A stretch of 64,000 nucleotides of DNA from positions 2,265,001-2,329,000 of the forward strand of contig NZ_JAPENY010000002.1 in NCBI RefSeq assembly GCF_026341825.1, given 5' to 3'. The DNA is from Streptomyces sp. NBC_00620. GTDB lineage: Bacteria; Actinomycetota; Actinomycetes; Streptomycetales; Streptomycetaceae. The notes under the pieces were generated by a model, which worked only from the letters and a program-made list of their open reading frames with translations, searched no databases and was not told where the DNA came from. The translations under genes and the position numbers were made by a program. This document shows positions 7,331 through 15,387 of the stretch, in pieces (position 1 is the first letter of the stretch; every line of letters starts with the position of its first letter).

Positions 7331-8884
7331 TCACAGCATGCCAGGTGCCCCCGAGGCCGCTTGCTGCGAGACCTGTCGTGCGACCTCGCGGCGGTCGACC
7401 TTCCCCGAGGCCGTCAGCGGCAGCTTGTTGTAGACGACCCACCGCTCGGGGACGGCGTAGTCGGGGAGCCGTTGTACGAGATGGTCACGGGCGGCGTGCT
7501 CGTCGAACCCGGCGTTCGGGCGAGGCTCGACGGCCGCGGCCACGCGCTGCTGGAGAACCGGGTCCTCGATGCCGAACACCACGACCTGGCCGACGTCGGG
7601 ACGCTGGGCGATGCACGACTCGACGAAGGACGGCAGGATCTTCTCCCCGCCCCGGTTGATCACGTCGTCGACCCGCCCGGTCAACCACAGCAGGCCCTCG
7701 GCATCGAGGTAACCGAGGTCGCCGGTGCGGAGCCACTGTCCGTGGAACCGCTGGTTGGTCAGCTCGGGCCGCTGCCAGTAGCCGATCATCCGGGTGGGTC
7801 CGGCCACCCATACTTCGCCGGTCCGGCCCGCCGTCAGTTCGCGGCCTTGGTCGTCCACGACCTTGAGCCGTACGCGCGGCGCCGGCAGGCCGACCGACTC
7901 GCCCTTGGAGGCGACGAGTTCGTGCGGCAGGAAACTGACGATCGAGGTGAACTCACTCAGTCCGTAGGCGTGGGTGAGTCGCAAGTGCGGCCACCGGTCG
8001 AGGAGTTCGTCGATCCAGGCCGCGGGCATCGGGCTGCCGCCGAAGAAGAGTTTCGAGGCGGGGCCGTAGATGTGCTCGGCCTCCTCGGACATCATGAGCA
8101 TGCGCAGGATGCTCGGTACCGCGGCGAGGAAGGTGACCGGCCGCTCCCGCAGTTCGGCGATCGCGTCGGCCGTACGGTACTTCGTCAGCAGATGGGTTCG
8201 GCCGCCGACGACGAGCATGTGCCCGAACTGGTCGTTGAATCCCGTGTTGTGGAATATCGGTACGAGGATCAGCGTGCTGTCGTCCTGAGTGCTGCCGTGG
8301 AACTCGGCGACCGCGAGGGCGCCCTTGAACAGGGCCTCATGGCTCAGCATCGCGCCCTTGGGGACACCCGTGGTGCCGGAGGTGAAGCTGATGAGGGCGA
8401 GGTCGTCGGGGGTCGGCGCGTCCGGAAGGGCAGGGGCCGCGGGCTCGGCCGACTCGTCGGCCCGGCCGAGCAGCTCGCCGAGCTCGATCACCTCACGGTC
8501 CGACTGCGCGCTGTCCCGCACGAGTTCGGCGGTGGAGGCGTCGTAGAGGACGGCCTTCGCCTCGATCAGTTCGCACTGGTCGCTCAACTGCCCTGGGTTC
8601 AGGCGGTTGTTGGCCGGGGCCACGACGACGCCCAGGCGTAGGCAGGCAAGGTACGCCACGACCCAGGCCACGCTGTTCTGACCGATGAGGACGACTCGGT
8701 CGCCCTTGGCCACGCCACGCGCCGCCAGTGTTCCGGCGACGCGGTCGACGCTGGCGTCCAGGTCGGCGTAGGTGAGCTGCTCGGCCCCGTGGCGCAGGGC
8801 CACTCGGTCCGGACTCTCGCGCGCCCAGCCGCGCAAGGCAGCCGGCAGCGTCCGCACCGGCTCGCTCCGATTCTCTGTCTGCAT
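7331..8884 (-). CDS. Acyl-CoA ligase (ANL superfamily), last gene of the dioxygenase operon
   Basis: The 517-residue protein carries the full ANL adenylation core: LISFTSGTTGVPKGAML (P-loop), THAYGLSEF, GEVWVAGPTRMIGYW, the hinge region WLRTGDLGYLDAEGLLW and VDDVINRGGEKI, and the C-terminal catalytic lysine in LPLTASGKVDRRE. It should activate a carboxylic acid to its CoA thioester through an acyl-AMP. The ATG at 8884 starts the family-like N-terminus (MQTENRSEPVRTLPAALRGW); a longer reading frame upstream would overlap the preceding gene and is Pro/Arg/Ser-rich. It lies 19 bp after the saccharopine-dehydrogenase-like gene and is the terminal gene of the eleven-gene operon, so it probably activates the acid product of the pathway. 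Confidence 0.92.
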   Translation of the reverse strand: MQTENRSEPVRTLPAALRGWARESPDRVALRHGAEQLTYADLDASVDRVAGTLAARGVAKGDRVVLIGQNSVAWVVAYLACLRLGVVVAPANNRLNPGQLSDQCELIEAKAVLYDASTAELVRDSAQSDREVIELGELLGRADESAEPAAPALPDAPTPDDLALISFTSGTTGVPKGAMLSHEALFKGALAVAEFHGSTQDDSTLILVPIFHNTGFNDQFGHMLVVGGRTHLLTKYRTADAIAELRERPVTFLAAVPSILRMLMMSEEAEHIYGPASKLFFGGSPMPAAWIDELLDRWPHLRLTHAYGLSEFTSIVSFLPHELVASKGESVGLPAPRVRLKVVDDQGRELTAGRTGEVWVAGPTRMIGYWQRPELTNQRFHGQWLRTGDLGYLDAEGLLWLTGRVDDVINRGGEKILPSFVESCIAQRPDVGQVVVFGIEDPVLQQRVAAAVEPRPNAGFDEHAARDHLVQRLPDYAVPERWVVYNKLPLTASGKVDRREVARQVSQQAASGAPGML

Positions 8885-8903
8885 GGTGGCGGCAACCTTT
8901 GGA

Positions 8904-10052
8904 CTAGGCCGCGGGCGTGGGCTGCACGCGCGTGATGCGGGAGCCCTCGCCGGCGAGGGACACAAGGATGTCTTCGTACAGAGGAAGTGCGACGTCCCAG
9001 CGCAGTGCCTCGGGTCCCCAGGCGCCCGGCAGGGCACCGTGGTCCAGGAGCACTACCGCCGCCACGGCGGCGCCGAGTCCGGTGGTGCGTGACATCGGGG
9101 CGTCGTCGGTGATCGCGAGGGAGCCGAGGACCTCCTGGCCCGCCAGAGCCTGGACGAGGACCGCGGAAGAGGCGCTCGGCTGCTTCTCGGGCTTGCGGTT
9201 GTAGCGGGCCCACATCAGCTTCCACAGGAACTCGGCCGGCTCCACCTGCGTGCCGTTGATGTCGACCGTGACGTCGGTGTGGCCGAAGCCGATCCGGCCG
9301 AGTGTGGAGAAGGCGGCGTTGGCCCAGGCGGGCCGCAGCGTGCCCTTGCAGCTCGCGTACGTCAGCTGCGGGTAGTGCCGGGACAGCGTGACCGGTTCGG
9401 GGTGGGCGGTGTCGTAGGCCTCGATGACACCGTGCGGCTCGGGGAACGCGTACGACGCGGCGGTCGACGGTACGAAACCGGCAGACTGTTCCCACTTCCC
9501 GTCCCGATAGACGGGGCAGGTGCTCACGGCCATGTGCAGCATGTGCCGCAGCGGGGCGAGACCGCCCGGGTCGCTCTCGTGGACGAGCCAGACGACCTGG
9601 ACGCCGTCCGCGGTGGGGTGGGCGTCCAGCAGGCGGCTGGCCATCCAGTTGGAGACGCCGGGGGAGAGGCCGGCCCCGGTGATGAGGGGAAGTCCCGCCC
9701 TCTTCGCCTCGTCGTCCAGGGCCAGGATGGCCTCGGTCCCCTCGACGTCGTCGCAGATGTCGACGTAGGCCGCACCGGCGGCCAGTGCCGCGCGCGCCAC
9801 GGCGTCGGAACCGGCGAAGAAGGGGCCCGTGAGATTGACGACGGCGTCGACTCCCGTCAGGTCCACCTCGCCCTTCGAGACGTCGGTGATCCGCCCGGTC
9901 ACCCGCTCCGGCGCCAACGATTCCGCGTGCTTGACCGCTTCCTCGGACCGGTCCAGGGCCACGAACTGTGTGTCGGGGAGCCGGTCGAGCAGGATGCCGA
10001 GAGCGCTGCGGCCCATCTGTCCCAGCCCGACCACCGCGACGGTGCGTGTCAT
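8904..10052 (-). CDS. Saccharopine dehydrogenase-like NAD(P)-binding protein
   Basis: A 382-residue protein opening with a Rossmann motif (VAVVGLGQMGRSALGILLDR) and continuing with VDAVVNLTGPFFAGSD and AAGAAYVDICDDVEGTEAI, the pattern of the Sacchrp_dh_NADP family. The C-terminal half (TLSRHYPQLTYASCKGTL, AEFLWKLMWARYNRKPE) matches the substrate domain of the same broad family. Members act on the C-N bond of saccharopine, carboxynorspermidine or related secondary amino acids, but many are uncharacterised. Start ATG at 10,052 has AAGGAGA upstream. It sits in the gamma-glutamylation operon between a diaminopentanoate-dehydrogenase-like gene and an acyl-CoA ligase, which suggests handling of an imine or secondary amine intermediate. 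The exact reaction is unknown. Confidence 0.8.
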   Translation of the reverse strand: MTRTVAVVGLGQMGRSALGILLDRLPDTQFVALDRSEEAVKHAESLAPERVTGRITDVSKGEVDLTGVDAVVNLTGPFFAGSDAVARAALAAGAAYVDICDDVEGTEAILALDDEAKRAGLPLITGAGLSPGVSNWMASRLLDAHPTADGVQVVWLVHESDPGGLAPLRHMLHMAVSTCPVYRDGKWEQSAGFVPSTAASYAFPEPHGVIEAYDTAHPEPVTLSRHYPQLTYASCKGTLRPAWANAAFSTLGRIGFGHTDVTVDINGTQVEPAEFLWKLMWARYNRKPEKQPSASSAVLVQALAGQEVLGSLAITDDAPMSRTTGLGAAVAAVVLLDHGALPGAWGPEALRWDVALPLYEDILVSLAGEGSRITRVQPTPAA

Positions 10053-10101
10053 GTGTGTCTCCTTCGATCTCAGTGGATGTCCGTGCCGGTACGGCTGCGC
10101 G

Positions 10102-11139
10102 CTACGCGAGAGTCCCGGGGGCGACGTAGTTCTGCATCGGCAGAGCCCGGTACCGGAGCGGGGGCAGCTGGTCCGGTGTCACGAAACCGGCCTGGGCGTT
10201 GATGACGTCCGGGATGCGGTTCACCCACTGCGTACAGGTCGTCGTGTAGCTGGGGACCCGGCCGTTGTCGAGGTAGAGGTCGGGCTCGCCCTTGACGACC
10301 CACTGGTTCATGTCGCTCTCGCCCTCACCGAAGACGTAGCCCGACATCTCGAAGGTGAAGGTGGGCCCTTCGACGGTGGTCATCACGTCGATGTCCGAGT
10401 AACCGATCACCGTTCCTTTGGAGAGGGTGACGCCGATGCTGTTCGAGTACCGGTCCTCGTCCGCGATGACCGGGCTCACCTCCGTCTTCCGTTCCTTCGG
10501 GGTCAGGCCCGTGGCCTGGGCCAGCGCCGAGAGCAGGTTGCCGCCGAAGGTCGGCGGGCGGTGCTCGGACGCGATGGACTCCTGGAACTGCTCCAGGGTC
10601 TCCCCGACGTGCTTGCTCTGGATGATTTCCGCGCCGTATTCGTCGGCGTTCCAGGTGGCCTTGCCGTAGACGGAGTCGATGCGGTGCGCGGTGCCCAGGA
10701 GTGCGCTGACCTGGTGGAGCCAGAAGGAGTCCTGGTGGCCGGAGCCGGTGATCGTCACGCCGTTCTTCTTGGCCAGCGCGTCGAGTTCGGCGGCGATGCC
10801 GGGGGAGGACGACCAGGGATAGAAGGACTCCTCGGAAATCGTCACCACATTCGCGCCGCTGCGGACGCACAGCGCCAGCTGGTCCTTGATCTCCGGCAGG
10901 AAACTCTGCGTCGCGTGCAGGACGACATCCGGCCTGCGGGTGGCCAGCACCTGTTCGGCATCCGCCTCGATCGGGACGTTGAGCCGGCCGATTCCGGCGA
11001 ACTCTCCGAGGTCGCGGCCGACCTTACTGGGATTTCGCGCGATGGCGCCGACGATCTCGACGCCCTTTTCGGTCATGAGCCTGGTGGCCAGGGCACCCAT
11101 GGCGCCAGCGCCGTACACGACTGCTCGAATTCTCCGCAT
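10102..11139 (-). CDS. 2,4-diaminopentanoate dehydrogenase-like / DapB-like oxidoreductase
   Basis: The 345-residue protein begins with a dinucleotide-binding motif, VVYGAGAMGALATRLMTEKG, followed by RRPDVVLHATQSFLPE and NVVTISEESFYPW, as in dihydrodipicolinate-reductase-like proteins with the DAP_DH_C type C-terminal domain found in 2,4-diaminopentanoate dehydrogenase. The segment GVTITGSGHQDSFWLHQ is typical of that subgroup. The characterised enzyme deaminates 2,4-diaminopentanoate in ornithine breakdown; most relatives in actinomycetes are of unknown substrate. GAGGAG lies upstream of the ATG. The gene is 49 bp downstream of the MDR reductase and 49 bp upstream of the saccharopine-dehydrogenase-like gene, all in one operon, so a role on an amine-derived intermediate is plausible. 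Confidence 0.75.
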   Translation of the reverse strand: MRRIRAVVYGAGAMGALATRLMTEKGVEIVGAIARNPSKVGRDLGEFAGIGRLNVPIEADAEQVLATRRPDVVLHATQSFLPEIKDQLALCVRSGANVVTISEESFYPWSSSPGIAAELDALAKKNGVTITGSGHQDSFWLHQVSALLGTAHRIDSVYGKATWNADEYGAEIIQSKHVGETLEQFQESIASEHRPPTFGGNLLSALAQATGLTPKERKTEVSPVIADEDRYSNSIGVTLSKGTVIGYSDIDVMTTVEGPTFTFEMSGYVFGEGESDMNQWVVKGEPDLYLDNGRVPSYTTTCTQWVNRIPDVINAQAGFVTPDQLPPLRYRALPMQNYVAPGTLA

Positions 11140-11188
11140 GCCGAACTCCTCGGGAATACCTGGAATTTCAGGGGGACATCAAGGGGAT

Positions 11189-12199
11189 TCAGTGCGCGAG
11201 ACGCACGAGCATCTTCCCGAGGTTGGCACCCCGGAAGACATCGAGAAGTGCGTCCACGGCATGATCGAGACCGTCCACATAGGTCTCCTGATACGTCAGT
11301 TGGTCGTTCGCCAGCCATTCGGCGGCCCGTGCCTGGAATTCACCGGCCAGGTCGTCGTTGTCGTACACGATGAATCCCTGGAGCTTCAGCCGTCGCACGA
11401 TGGCGAGTCCCAGATTGCGCGGCCCGTGGATCGCGCTGTCGTCGTTGTACGACGCGATGGAGCCGCACAGGGCGAGCCGGCCGAAGTCCCGCATGTGGGT
11501 GAGCGCGCCTTCCAGATGCTCGCCGCCGACGTTGTCGAAGTAGACGTCGATGCCGTCCGGGGCGTGCTTGGCGAGTTGTTCGGCGACCGGTCCGTCGTGG
11601 TAGTCGAAGGCGGCGTCGAAGCCGAGTTCGTCGAGGAGGTAGCGGACCTTCTCCGGTGAGCCGGCCGAGCCGATCACCTTGGCCGCACCGAGGTTCTGGG
11701 CGATCTGGCCGACCGCGCTGCCCACCGCGCCCGCGGCTCCGGAGACGAAGACGATGTCGCCCGGCTCCAGTTCGGCGATGCGCACCAGGCCCGTGTATGC
11801 GGTAAGACCGGTCATGCCCAGCACACCGAGGTAGGCCGAGGCTGGGGCGCGGCCGGTGTCGATCGGTGTGGCCTGTACGGCGTCGACCACGGCATGCTCG
11901 CGCCAGCCGTGGTCGTGGACGACCATGTCGCCGACCGCGAACGCGTCGTCGGAGGACTTGATCACCTCACCGACGGCCCCGCCTTCAAGGGGCGCGTCGA
12001 CCGCGAAGGGCGGGATGTAGGACTTGCCTGCGTTCATCCGGCCCCGCATGTACGGGTCGACCGACATGACGGTGTTGCGGACGAGGATCTGCCCGGGGCC
12101 GGGCTCCGGCAGTTCGGTCTCGACCAGGCGGAAGTTGTCGTGGGTGGGCCAGCCGACCGGCCGGGAGGCCAGATGGATCTCACGGGTCACGAATGTCAT
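11189..12199 (-). CDS. Zinc-free MDR-family NADP-dependent oxidoreductase (CurA/prostaglandin-reductase type)
   Basis: A 336-residue medium-chain reductase lacking the zinc-ligand cysteines. Visible motifs: LPEPGPGQILVRNTVMSVDPYMRGRM at the N-terminus, the substrate-binding LGMTGLTAYTGL, the cofactor loop FVSGAAGAVGSAVGQIA, DVYFDNVGGEHLEG and the C-terminal FRGANLGKMLVRL. This is the leukotriene B4 dehydrogenase / curcumin reductase subgroup, which reduces C=C bonds conjugated to a carbonyl with NADPH. The start ATG at 12,199 overlaps the stop of the imine-reductase-like gene by four bases (ATGA), so the two are translationally coupled. In this operon it may reduce an enone or enal intermediate; this is inference. 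Confidence 0.9.
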   Translation of the reverse strand: MTFVTREIHLASRPVGWPTHDNFRLVETELPEPGPGQILVRNTVMSVDPYMRGRMNAGKSYIPPFAVDAPLEGGAVGEVIKSSDDAFAVGDMVVHDHGWREHAVVDAVQATPIDTGRAPASAYLGVLGMTGLTAYTGLVRIAELEPGDIVFVSGAAGAVGSAVGQIAQNLGAAKVIGSAGSPEKVRYLLDELGFDAAFDYHDGPVAEQLAKHAPDGIDVYFDNVGGEHLEGALTHMRDFGRLALCGSIASYNDDSAIHGPRNLGLAIVRRLKLQGFIVYDNDDLAGEFQARAAEWLANDQLTYQETYVDGLDHAVDALLDVFRGANLGKMLVRLAH

Positions 12200-13074
12200 C
12201 CGGCCCTCCCGAGGACCTCATGGGTGGCGGCGAGGGATCTGTCACCGAGTCCGGCGGCCTGTGCCGCCCGGAGGTTCGCCAGGAATCCGGCGGTGATGTG
12301 CGCGGGCTGGCCGATCGCACGGGCGGTGTCGGTGATCAAGGCCATCGCCGCCTCGTAGGTGTGGATGGTGGCCTGATCGGTCTCGTAGGCACCGGACATG
12401 ATCTGTCCCGCGCCCTCTGGGATCTCCGCGCGGAGCAGATCGAGAAACCGCAGGGCGTGGACGGCGAGCCGGTCCGCCGGAACCCCGTGGTGGGAGGCGT
12501 AGGCGCTCGCCTCGTAGAAGGCGCCGAGGGCGGTGCAGAAGAAGCTGCCCGTGGCGGCGGTGTCGATGACATTCGCCTCGTGGATGGCCGCCGAGGTATG
12601 GACCGTTCCCGAACCCATCGCGGCGAGTACCTCGCGGCACGTGTGCCAGGCGGCCTCGGGGCCGGAGACCAGGATGTCCGCCGTAGTGCCGACGTCCTTG
12701 GGGTACGCCAGAACCGCTCCGTCCAGGTAGGTCATGCCCGTGGACGCGAAGCTCTTCTCCATGTCCACCGCCGCGTCGGCGTCCCCGGTGGTGAGGTTGA
12801 GGAACACCGTCCCGGCGGCCGCGCACCCCGGGGCTATCGACGTCACGACCTCCTCGACCGCCCGGTAGTCGGACAGCACGGCGACCGTCACTTCTCCCCA
12901 GGCCACGGCCTCACTCGGCGTCCATACCGTCCGGGCACCCTGGTCCGCGAGTGCCACGCACTTGGCCGGGGTGCGGTTCCACACGGCCACGTCGTGTCCG
13001 GCGTCGATGAAGGCCTTCGCCACCGCCGATCCCATGAGGCCCATTCCGAGCACGCTCACCCGTGTCGCCCTCAT
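12196..13074 (-). CDS. Imine-reductase-like NAD(P)-dependent oxidoreductase
   Basis: The 292-residue protein has the beta-hydroxyacid dehydrogenase/imine reductase layout: Rossmann motif VSVLGMGLMGSAVAKAFIDAGH, the NADP-type loop VWNRTPAKC, NLTTGDADAAVDMEKSF, the IRED-like segment YLDGAVLAYPKDVGT, and a long inter-domain helix (AATGSFFCTALGAFYEASAYA) before the C-terminal dimerisation domain. Imine reductases reduce cyclic or exocyclic imines to amines with NADPH. The gene is coupled at both ends by ATGA overlaps, with the aldehyde dehydrogenase upstream (start 13,074) and the MDR gene downstream. The long in-frame extension upstream of 13,074 lies over the aldehyde dehydrogenase gene and is not used. 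The physiological substrate is unknown. Confidence 0.82.
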   Translation of the reverse strand: MRATRVSVLGMGLMGSAVAKAFIDAGHDVAVWNRTPAKCVALADQGARTVWTPSEAVAWGEVTVAVLSDYRAVEEVVTSIAPGCAAAGTVFLNLTTGDADAAVDMEKSFASTGMTYLDGAVLAYPKDVGTTADILVSGPEAAWHTCREVLAAMGSGTVHTSAAIHEANVIDTAATGSFFCTALGAFYEASAYASHHGVPADRLAVHALRFLDLLRAEIPEGAGQIMSGAYETDQATIHTYEAAMALITDTARAIGQPAHITAGFLANLRAAQAAGLGDRSLAATHEVLGRAG

Positions 13075-14579
13075 AGTGCGATCCAGGTCGTCTTCAGGGC
13101 GGTGAACTTCTCCAGCCCGTGCACGCTCTTGTCCGCGCCGTGGCCGGACAGCTTGCGCCCGCCGAACGGGACCGAGTAGTCGCCTTCCTCGAAGCAGTTG
13201 ACCCAGACCAGACCGGCCTCGATGGCCCGCGACATCCGGTGGGCGCGGCTCAGATCGCCGGTCCACACCGACGAACCCAGGCCGTAGTCGGAGTTGTTGG
13301 CGATCGCGATGGCCTCGGCCTCGTCGGTGAAGGTGAGGACGGAGAGGACAGGACCGAAGATCTCGTGCTGGGCGAGCCGGTCGTCGGGCCGGACGTCGAC
13401 GAACACCGCTGGTTCGACGTACCAGCCGGGCTGGTCGAGTGGCTGGTCGGAGCCGAGGACGAGCTTGGCGGAGGTCTCCGAGCCCTTGGTGATCTCGGCC
13501 AGCACCTCGTCACGGTGGCGCCTGCTCGCCAGCGGGCCGAACTGCGTGGCCGGGTCCAGGGGGTCGCCGATGCGGAGAGCTTTGAGGTGCTCGACCACAC
13601 CCGCGACGACCTCGTCCCGTACGGACTCGTGGACGATGAGCCGGGACCCTGCCGTACACATCTGACCGGAGTTGAAGGCGATCGCCCAGGCGGCCGTCCT
13701 GATCGCCTCGGCCATGTCGGGGGCGTCCGGGAAGATGATGTTCGGCGACTTGCCGCCCAGCTCCAGCCAGACCGGCTTGGCGTTGGACTCGCCTGCGTAG
13801 GTCAGGAGTTGCTTGCCCACGTCGGTGGAGCCGGTGAAGGTCAGCGTGGCGATGTCCGGGTGCCGGCCGAGGGCGGCGCCGGTGACCGGGCCGCTGCCGG
13901 TGACGACCTGGAGCACCCCGGCCGGAACGCCCGCCTGGTGGGCGAGTTCCGCCGCGCGCAGCATCGACAGGGGCGACTGGCTGGCCGGCTTCAGTACGAC
14001 GCTGTTCCCGGCGATCAGGGCGGCGGGCACCTTGAACGTCGACAGGGTCATGGGGAAGTTCCACGGGGTGATGGCCGCGATCACGCCCAGGGGCTCCCGG
14101 GTCACCAGTGCCAGAGCGTTCTCCCGGCCGCGGGGTGACTCGTCCATGATCTTGTCGGCGAGTTCCCCGTACCAGCGGATGAGGCCGATGACGGTGCGCA
14201 TCTCGACGGCCCAGGCGTCGGTGACCGGCTTGCCCATCTCCAGTGCTATGAGAAGCGCGAGCTCGTCGCGGTGCTCCTCCAGCAGGTCCGCCCAGCGGAT
14301 CAACACCTCGCCCCGCTCACGCGGCTGGAGCCGTGACCAGCGGCCGCTGACGAAGGCATGGTGCGCGCTCTTCACGACCGCGTCGATGTCGGCCTCGTCG
14401 GCGGCCGGAAGGTGCGCGACGACCTGGCCGTCACGCGGCGCCGTGAGAGGAGTGGTCGCCCCGCTGCGGGCACCCGCCCAGTCGCCGTCCACCCACATTC
14501 CCTGGGGAATGCGTATGGACTGGAGCAGGGCGAGCCATTCGTCCTTCGTCGTGGGTGCGGGCTTGCGTGTGCTGCTCAT
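13071..14579 (-). CDS. Aldehyde dehydrogenase, PuuC-like
   Basis: A full-length 502-residue NAD(P)-dependent aldehyde dehydrogenase. Visible motifs: ITPWNFPMTLSTFKVPAALIAGNSVVLKPA, the cofactor segment LTFTGSTDVGK, the general-base glutamate in LELGGKSPN, the catalytic cysteine in NSGQMCTAGSR, and EIFGPVLSVLTF, with PFGGRKLSGHGADKS near the end. The best functional parallel is gamma-glutamyl-gamma-aminobutyraldehyde dehydrogenase (PuuC), because it is flanked by a PuuD-like hydrolase and a glutamine-synthetase-like ligase. In such a route it would oxidise the aldehyde made by the upstream alcohol dehydrogenase from a gamma-glutamylated amino alcohol. Its stop overlaps the next start by four bases. 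Confidence 0.93.
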   Translation of the reverse strand: MSSTRKPAPTTKDEWLALLQSIRIPQGMWVDGDWAGARSGATTPLTAPRDGQVVAHLPAADEADIDAVVKSAHHAFVSGRWSRLQPRERGEVLIRWADLLEEHRDELALLIALEMGKPVTDAWAVEMRTVIGLIRWYGELADKIMDESPRGRENALALVTREPLGVIAAITPWNFPMTLSTFKVPAALIAGNSVVLKPASQSPLSMLRAAELAHQAGVPAGVLQVVTGSGPVTGAALGRHPDIATLTFTGSTDVGKQLLTYAGESNAKPVWLELGGKSPNIIFPDAPDMAEAIRTAAWAIAFNSGQMCTAGSRLIVHESVRDEVVAGVVEHLKALRIGDPLDPATQFGPLASRRHRDEVLAEITKGSETSAKLVLGSDQPLDQPGWYVEPAVFVDVRPDDRLAQHEIFGPVLSVLTFTDEAEAIAIANNSDYGLGSSVWTGDLSRAHRMSRAIEAGLVWVNCFEEGDYSVPFGGRKLSGHGADKSVHGLEKFTALKTTWIAL

Positions 14580-14613
14580 GGGTATCGCTTTCCTCTCAAC
14601 GAGCTCACCGGGC

Positions 14614-15387
14614 TCAACGGGCCGTGGCCAGACCGGCGTTGCGGTGTTTGTCGGATGCGGCTGCCGTCAGCCAGGCGAAGCCGGGGTCGGTGGTCTCCTG
14701 CCATTCGGGATGCCACTGAACGCCCAGGACGGGCCGACCCGGCAGCTCGATGGACTCCACGACACCGTCGGAGGCCCGCCCCGAGACGACCAGCCCGCTA
14801 CCGAGGGCGTCCACCGCCTGGTGGTGCCAGGAGTTGACCTGCGCGCTCTCGCCGTACACCGACGCGGCCAGCGAGCCGGGCGTGAACGTCACCAAGTGAT
14901 CTGGTTCGCCGTCGGTCAGAGCCTCGTTCGGCAAGTAGTGCTCCACCGCGCTCGGCGGGAGGTCGGGCACGAGGCGGCCACCGAGCGCCACATTGAGCAG
15001 TTGGTGCCCCCGGCAGACCCCGAGCACCGGCACGCCGCGGTCGATCGCGGCGCGGATCAGCGCCGCCTCGTACGCGTCGCGCTCGACGTCGTGGGCCATG
15101 GTGGCGTACCGCGGGTCGGCGTCGGCCGCCACCGTGCTGTCGTCCCCGCCCCACAGGCGAGGGTGGACGTCCTGGCCACCCGTGATGATCAGGCCGTCAA
15201 GACGCTCCACCGCTTCCGCGGTTCCCGCCTCGAACGGCAGATGTACGGGGATGCCGCCGGCTTCGGCGACACAGCGCGCGTAGTCGGAGAAGAACGAGTC
15301 GAAGTGACGCCCGGCGAACCTCTTGTCCATGCCGTGGACCAGGCTCGCGCTCAGCCGGCGTCCGGTGATTCCCACCAGCGGTCGCAT
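14614..15387 (-). CDS. Gamma-glutamyl-gamma-aminobutyrate hydrolase-like amidotransferase (PuuD type)
   Basis: The 257-residue protein is a class-I-glutamine-amidotransferase-like hydrolase: start MRPLVGITGRRL, LDGLIITGGQDVHPRLWG, the nucleophile cysteine in VPVLGVCRGHQLLNVALGG, NSWHHQAVDALG, and the catalytic histidine and glutamate in VLGVQWHPEWQ. This pattern is that of PuuD, which cleaves the gamma-glutamyl bond of 4-(gamma-glutamylamino)butanoate and so releases glutamate. The ATG at 15,387 shares one base with the stop of the alcohol dehydrogenase gene. It would perform the last step of the gamma-glutamylation route in this operon. Confidence 0.92.
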   Translation of the reverse strand: MRPLVGITGRRLSASLVHGMDKRFAGRHFDSFFSDYARCVAEAGGIPVHLPFEAGTAEAVERLDGLIITGGQDVHPRLWGGDDSTVAADADPRYATMAHDVERDAYEAALIRAAIDRGVPVLGVCRGHQLLNVALGGRLVPDLPPSAVEHYLPNEALTDGEPDHLVTFTPGSLAASVYGESAQVNSWHHQAVDALGSGLVVSGRASDGVVESIELPGRPVLGVQWHPEWQETTDPGFAWLTAAASDKHRNAGLATAR

